NCBI RefSeq assembly: GCF_018873765.1
Contig: NC_057924.1
Location: forward strand, 18,347,542 to 18,411,541
Source of the DNA: Telopea speciosissima
Lineage: Eukaryota; Streptophyta; Magnoliopsida; Proteales; Proteaceae
DNA: 64,000 nucleotides
Direction: 5' to 3'
Positions 61,053 to 64,000 of the stretch are shown here, in pieces. The first letter of the stretch is position 1, and the number at the start of each line of letters is the position of its first letter. The notes under the pieces are model-generated. The model was not told the origin of the DNA. It saw nothing but the letters and a program-made list of their open reading frames with translations, and made no database searches. A program made the translations under genes and the position numbers.

Positions 61053-62238
61053 AATCAACTTCTTCTTGCAATTAGCCTTCAAATAGTTATTCCACATGGG
61101 TCCTGTAGCTTTAATACTCTCTTGCTTAGGTTTGGAAGGATGCTAAAAAAACTTTTGTTCCTAGTGTTCCATATCTGCAAATAAGGGCATGCCCAATTTA
61201 ACATATATTCATTATGATTTCATACTTCCTTAAAGAGATCTAGTATTTAAGCAAAGGTAATCTATAAATATGGAAAGTTTAAGTGGCTTGTCTGAAAGTC
61301 AAACTGAGAACATGTCCATGGTTTTTCAGCATGGCTTCAGTTGAAAATTGCATGAACTATAGATACCAACATTGGATTCACATATAAGACATATACCATT
61401 GATTACTAGGTTCCTTTGTGCCAAAGATTCCATCATTGCTGTAGCATTAGGACAACATTTCAACAAGTGCTTCGGCTTTGGGTTGATTGGGAGCTTTTCA
61501 AATATCCTTCCATAGGTTCAGATTAGAAGACTTGGATCCATTAAGTTGAGAAGATTGAAGAGCAGAGTGAATAAACCAAATGATGATATATATTGTTCGC
61601 CTAATAAAGTTTTGAAGGTTAAAAAAAATCAATATTTAGAAAATAATTTTAAGAAGACTAAACAGATGATAATACAAGTACTGTAAGAATCCAATGTGAG
61701 CATTGTGTTCTATCTCTATCACATGTTTTCTTTTTATTTTATTTTATTAATAAGAACACAAAGTAAGGTCTATGGAGGTGTTGATAATTTCAGCCTTGAG
61801 AATCATCTATAGCCACATGAATCTTCATGAGTTATATTCATGTCTGTATCTATAGTGAAATCTCATATTGTTTGCACTTGAGCATATGGTAGGAATCTTC
61901 ATGAGTTATATCCATGACTGTATCTTTGGATTGTCAACTTACCCCTAGGACTTGAATGGATTCAATTCAGATAGACGTGCTATTTTGGAACATCATTGAT
62001 TTGTGTTCATGAACTCTTGATTGTTTCTTTTATGTTGAATGAAATTTTTATGATTTGATTCTGATCAATTATCCTGATTCATGAAGTCTGTTAACAACAC
62101 TCATATATCCTACTTTAGTTTGTGTAGAAAAGGCATTGGAATTTAATTTCATGTCCTAAATTGCTACTGTGAATGTCTCAGTATGGTTAGATGGTGATGC
62201 AAACCAACTATTTGTTATATTGTTTACATTAGTTAAAG
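61053..62238. other. No gene recognised
   Basis: On the minus strand 61150-61055 reads VPSKPKQESIKATGPMWNNY, LKANCKKKLIP, coding-like but not assignable; it would continue left of the Copia insertion. The repeat AATCTTCATGAGTTATATxCA occurs at 61820 and 61893. Nothing else supported. Confidence 0.35.
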
Positions 62239-64000
62239 ATGACCAATGTGGATGATGAAGATCTTCAGAATGACCCTAAGGTGGGCATGATTTTTAATAC
62301 AAATGATGAGGCATATCTTTTTTACAATGCCTATGGGGGAAGGATGAGTTTCAATATTAGGAAAGACAGACAAGTCAAAATTAACTTTGAGGAGGTTTTT
62401 TTATAATAAACAAGAAGTGAAGAAAAATGACTTACGAGTATCTGAAACAAAAATCCTCGAGAAGAAACAAAAATCAATTGTCTTACATGGATGAGAATTA
62501 GAATAATGGATAATAGACAATATTGGTGTCATGATTTTGTTGAAAATCATAATCACCCTCTTCACACACCGGCTATTTCATATATGATGAGGTCACAAAG
62601 AAAAATTTCAGATGAACATGTTTTTAAGATCGATTTGGCCGATGATTCTAGTCTTATACCTAAGGCTATATTTGATTACATGGGTAGGCAGGCAGGTGGT
62701 ATAAAAAACCTTGGGCACACCAAACAAGACCTAAAGAATTATCTCTGGACCAAATGACAACGAGACTTAGTTTACGATGAAGCGGAGAGTTTGTTAAGGT
62801 ACTTTGAGAAACAAATATGAGTAAATCCTTCTTTTTAAATCAATGCAGTTGGATAGTGAGGAACAGATTACAAATATATTTTAGGTTGATCTAAGGATGA
62901 TTATAGACTATGCATTGTTTGGTGATGTGGTTACGTTAAACACTAAATTTGGCATCAACAACGAATACATGCCATTTGGTGTATTTATTGAATTTAATCA
63001 TCATAGGGGAATTATAATATTTGGGGCTGCGTTATTATATGATGAGACTACTGATTCATTTAAGTGGTTGTTTGAGACATTCCTTGAAACACATGGACAT
63101 AAAAAATGATAACAAATTTTACTGACCAGGATGCTACAATGGGCAAGGCAATCCAAGAAGTGTTACCTGAAACATGGCATAGATTGTATACTTGGCACAA
63201 TATGCAGAATGAGATCAAACACCTAGGTCATTTGATGAGGGATGGTTCAAGGTCTTTAAGTGATTTCAAGGTTTGTATGTTCCAATACAATGATGAAGTA
63301 GAATTTGAAAAGACATGGGAGAAACAACGTATTGATTATGAAGTGAATGATGGTTCATGGTTAGATCGTATCTATGAGCTAAGACATAAATGGGCTAATA
63401 TAAGGAAAACACAACTTAGTGAAAGTTTAAATGAGAGTTTAAAGGGCTACCTAAGATCCAGTTTGGACATTCCTCAAATTTTTAAGTATTTTGAAAGGGT
63501 GGTAAATGACAAACGTCACAATGAGATGATGGCAGAATATGAGGTAATGAATAAAATTACAAAACCAAGGCATTACAGTCATCCACTACTTAAACAAGTA
63601 GCAGAAGTTTACACTCCTAAAATAACGTATTCCACAAGGAGTTCAACTAGGTTGGGGATTGCTACATAAAACTGAGAAATGAGAGAAGTGTCTTTCGTGA
63701 GTATGTAGTTGTCGTGGAGGATGTGGATGGGAAATTTAATGTCGTATGTAACCCATCTGAGCCTATGATTGTTTCCAGTTGTAGGAAATTTGAGATGTAT
63801 GGTGTTATATGTGCCAGGCTCTCAGAATTTTAGATGTACTAGATATCAAGTATATTCCTGCACCATATGTTTTGAGGGATGGACTAGGGCAGTGAGGAAT
63901 ATTGAGGTGAAGGACAATCAAGGGAAAATAGTTGAGGACGATGTTCAGTTGGATTATACACAACATTACAATGTTCTTTTTTCCTTTGTATGTTAAAATA
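62239..64000 (+). pseudogene. FAR1/FHY3-type (MULE-derived) gene, broken, runs off the window
   Basis: ATG at 62239 opens MTNVDDEDLQNDPKVGMIFN, EAYLFYNAYGGRMSFNIRKD (FAR1 DNA-binding domain). After shifts come WCHDFVENHNHPLHTP near 62521 and the MULE transposase domain MIIDYALFGDVVTLNTKFGI, YMPFGVFIEFNHHRGIIIFG, LLYDETTDSFKWLFETFLET near 62897-63105. FTDQDATMGKAIQEVLPETW and HRLYTWHNMQNEIKHLG follow. The SWIM-like zinc finger region is at about 63750-63830 (CRKFEMYGVICARLS). Stops and shifts occur near 62405, 62757, 63107, 63669 and 63830. The family descends from Mutator transposases and includes light-signalling transcription factors. It could be a FAR1-related gene or an old MULE; no inverted ends were seen. 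Confidence 0.85.

Noticed and set aside
1-64000. CRISPR arrays, operons, ribosome-binding sites, bacterial or phage genes
   Set aside because: All coding evidence is plant-type with spliceosomal introns; the tandem arrays have no spacer-repeat structure.

Overview
The window is nuclear DNA of a flowering plant. The recognisable genes are plant families (a DEAH-box helicase of the DHX35/DEAH9 type, an R2R3-MYB, a CYP704-type P450, a DWNN-domain protein, FAR1/FHY3), they carry GT-AG introns, and the transposons are angiosperm types. The species cannot be fixed from the sequence; a non-grass, TE-rich eudicot or early-diverging lineage is my impression only. No bacterial features, CRISPR arrays or rRNA genes are present.

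Region by region. 1-6493: Copia debris, with a 3' end on the minus strand (LTR 1593-1830, RT/RNase H to about 3540) abutting a 5'-truncated Copia on the plus strand that keeps its 3' LTR (5530-6493). 6494-8332: a LINE start, a chloroplast tRNA-Ile-like half and unassigned DNA. 8333-8884: the first three exons of a DEAH-box helicase gene (minus); the other exons are not visible. 8985-12800: small dispersed and tandem repeats. 12806-25299: a 12.5-kb Ty3/Gypsy Tat-type element with target duplication CTTAG, decayed gag-pol, a 65-bp tandem array, an antisense intron-containing gene and a tandemly duplicated 3' LTR. 26761-28343: a Mutator-like element carrying the 5' end of a DWNN (RBBP6/PQT3-like) gene. 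28899-31739: the only long intact host gene, a 946-aa acidic, coiled-coil protein of unknown function, with a 32-codon upstream ORF ending one base before its ATG. 32166-38866: a minus-strand LTR-retrotransposon leader split by a full-length Copia (33322-38717) with identical LTRs and TSD TAAAG. 40090-42435: a SINE/LINE tail and a 5'-truncated LINE. 43721-61047: a minus-strand Copia (TSD GTGGG) split by a 10.16-kb PIF/Harbinger transposon (46891-57051, TSD TAA). 62239-64000: a broken FAR1/FHY3-type gene running off the window.

The most notable structure is the nest at 43721-61047. Inside a Copia element sits a Harbinger element with an intact Myb/SANT-like ORF1 and a transposase interrupted by stops. 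The Harbinger in turn contains a P450 fragment split by an Athila/Tat-type LTR-retrotransposon fragment, a GRF zinc-finger reading frame, and, inside the transposase intron, a Mutator-like element with roughly 290-bp inverted ends carrying promoter-side sequence and three exons of an R2R3-MYB gene. The two Mutator-like elements of the window share a terminal consensus, both carry the 5' end of a host gene, and both sit in A/T homopolymer tracts.

Apart from the 946-aa gene and Harbinger ORF1, almost every reading frame is interrupted. The window is best read as layered transposon insertion around a few host genes.
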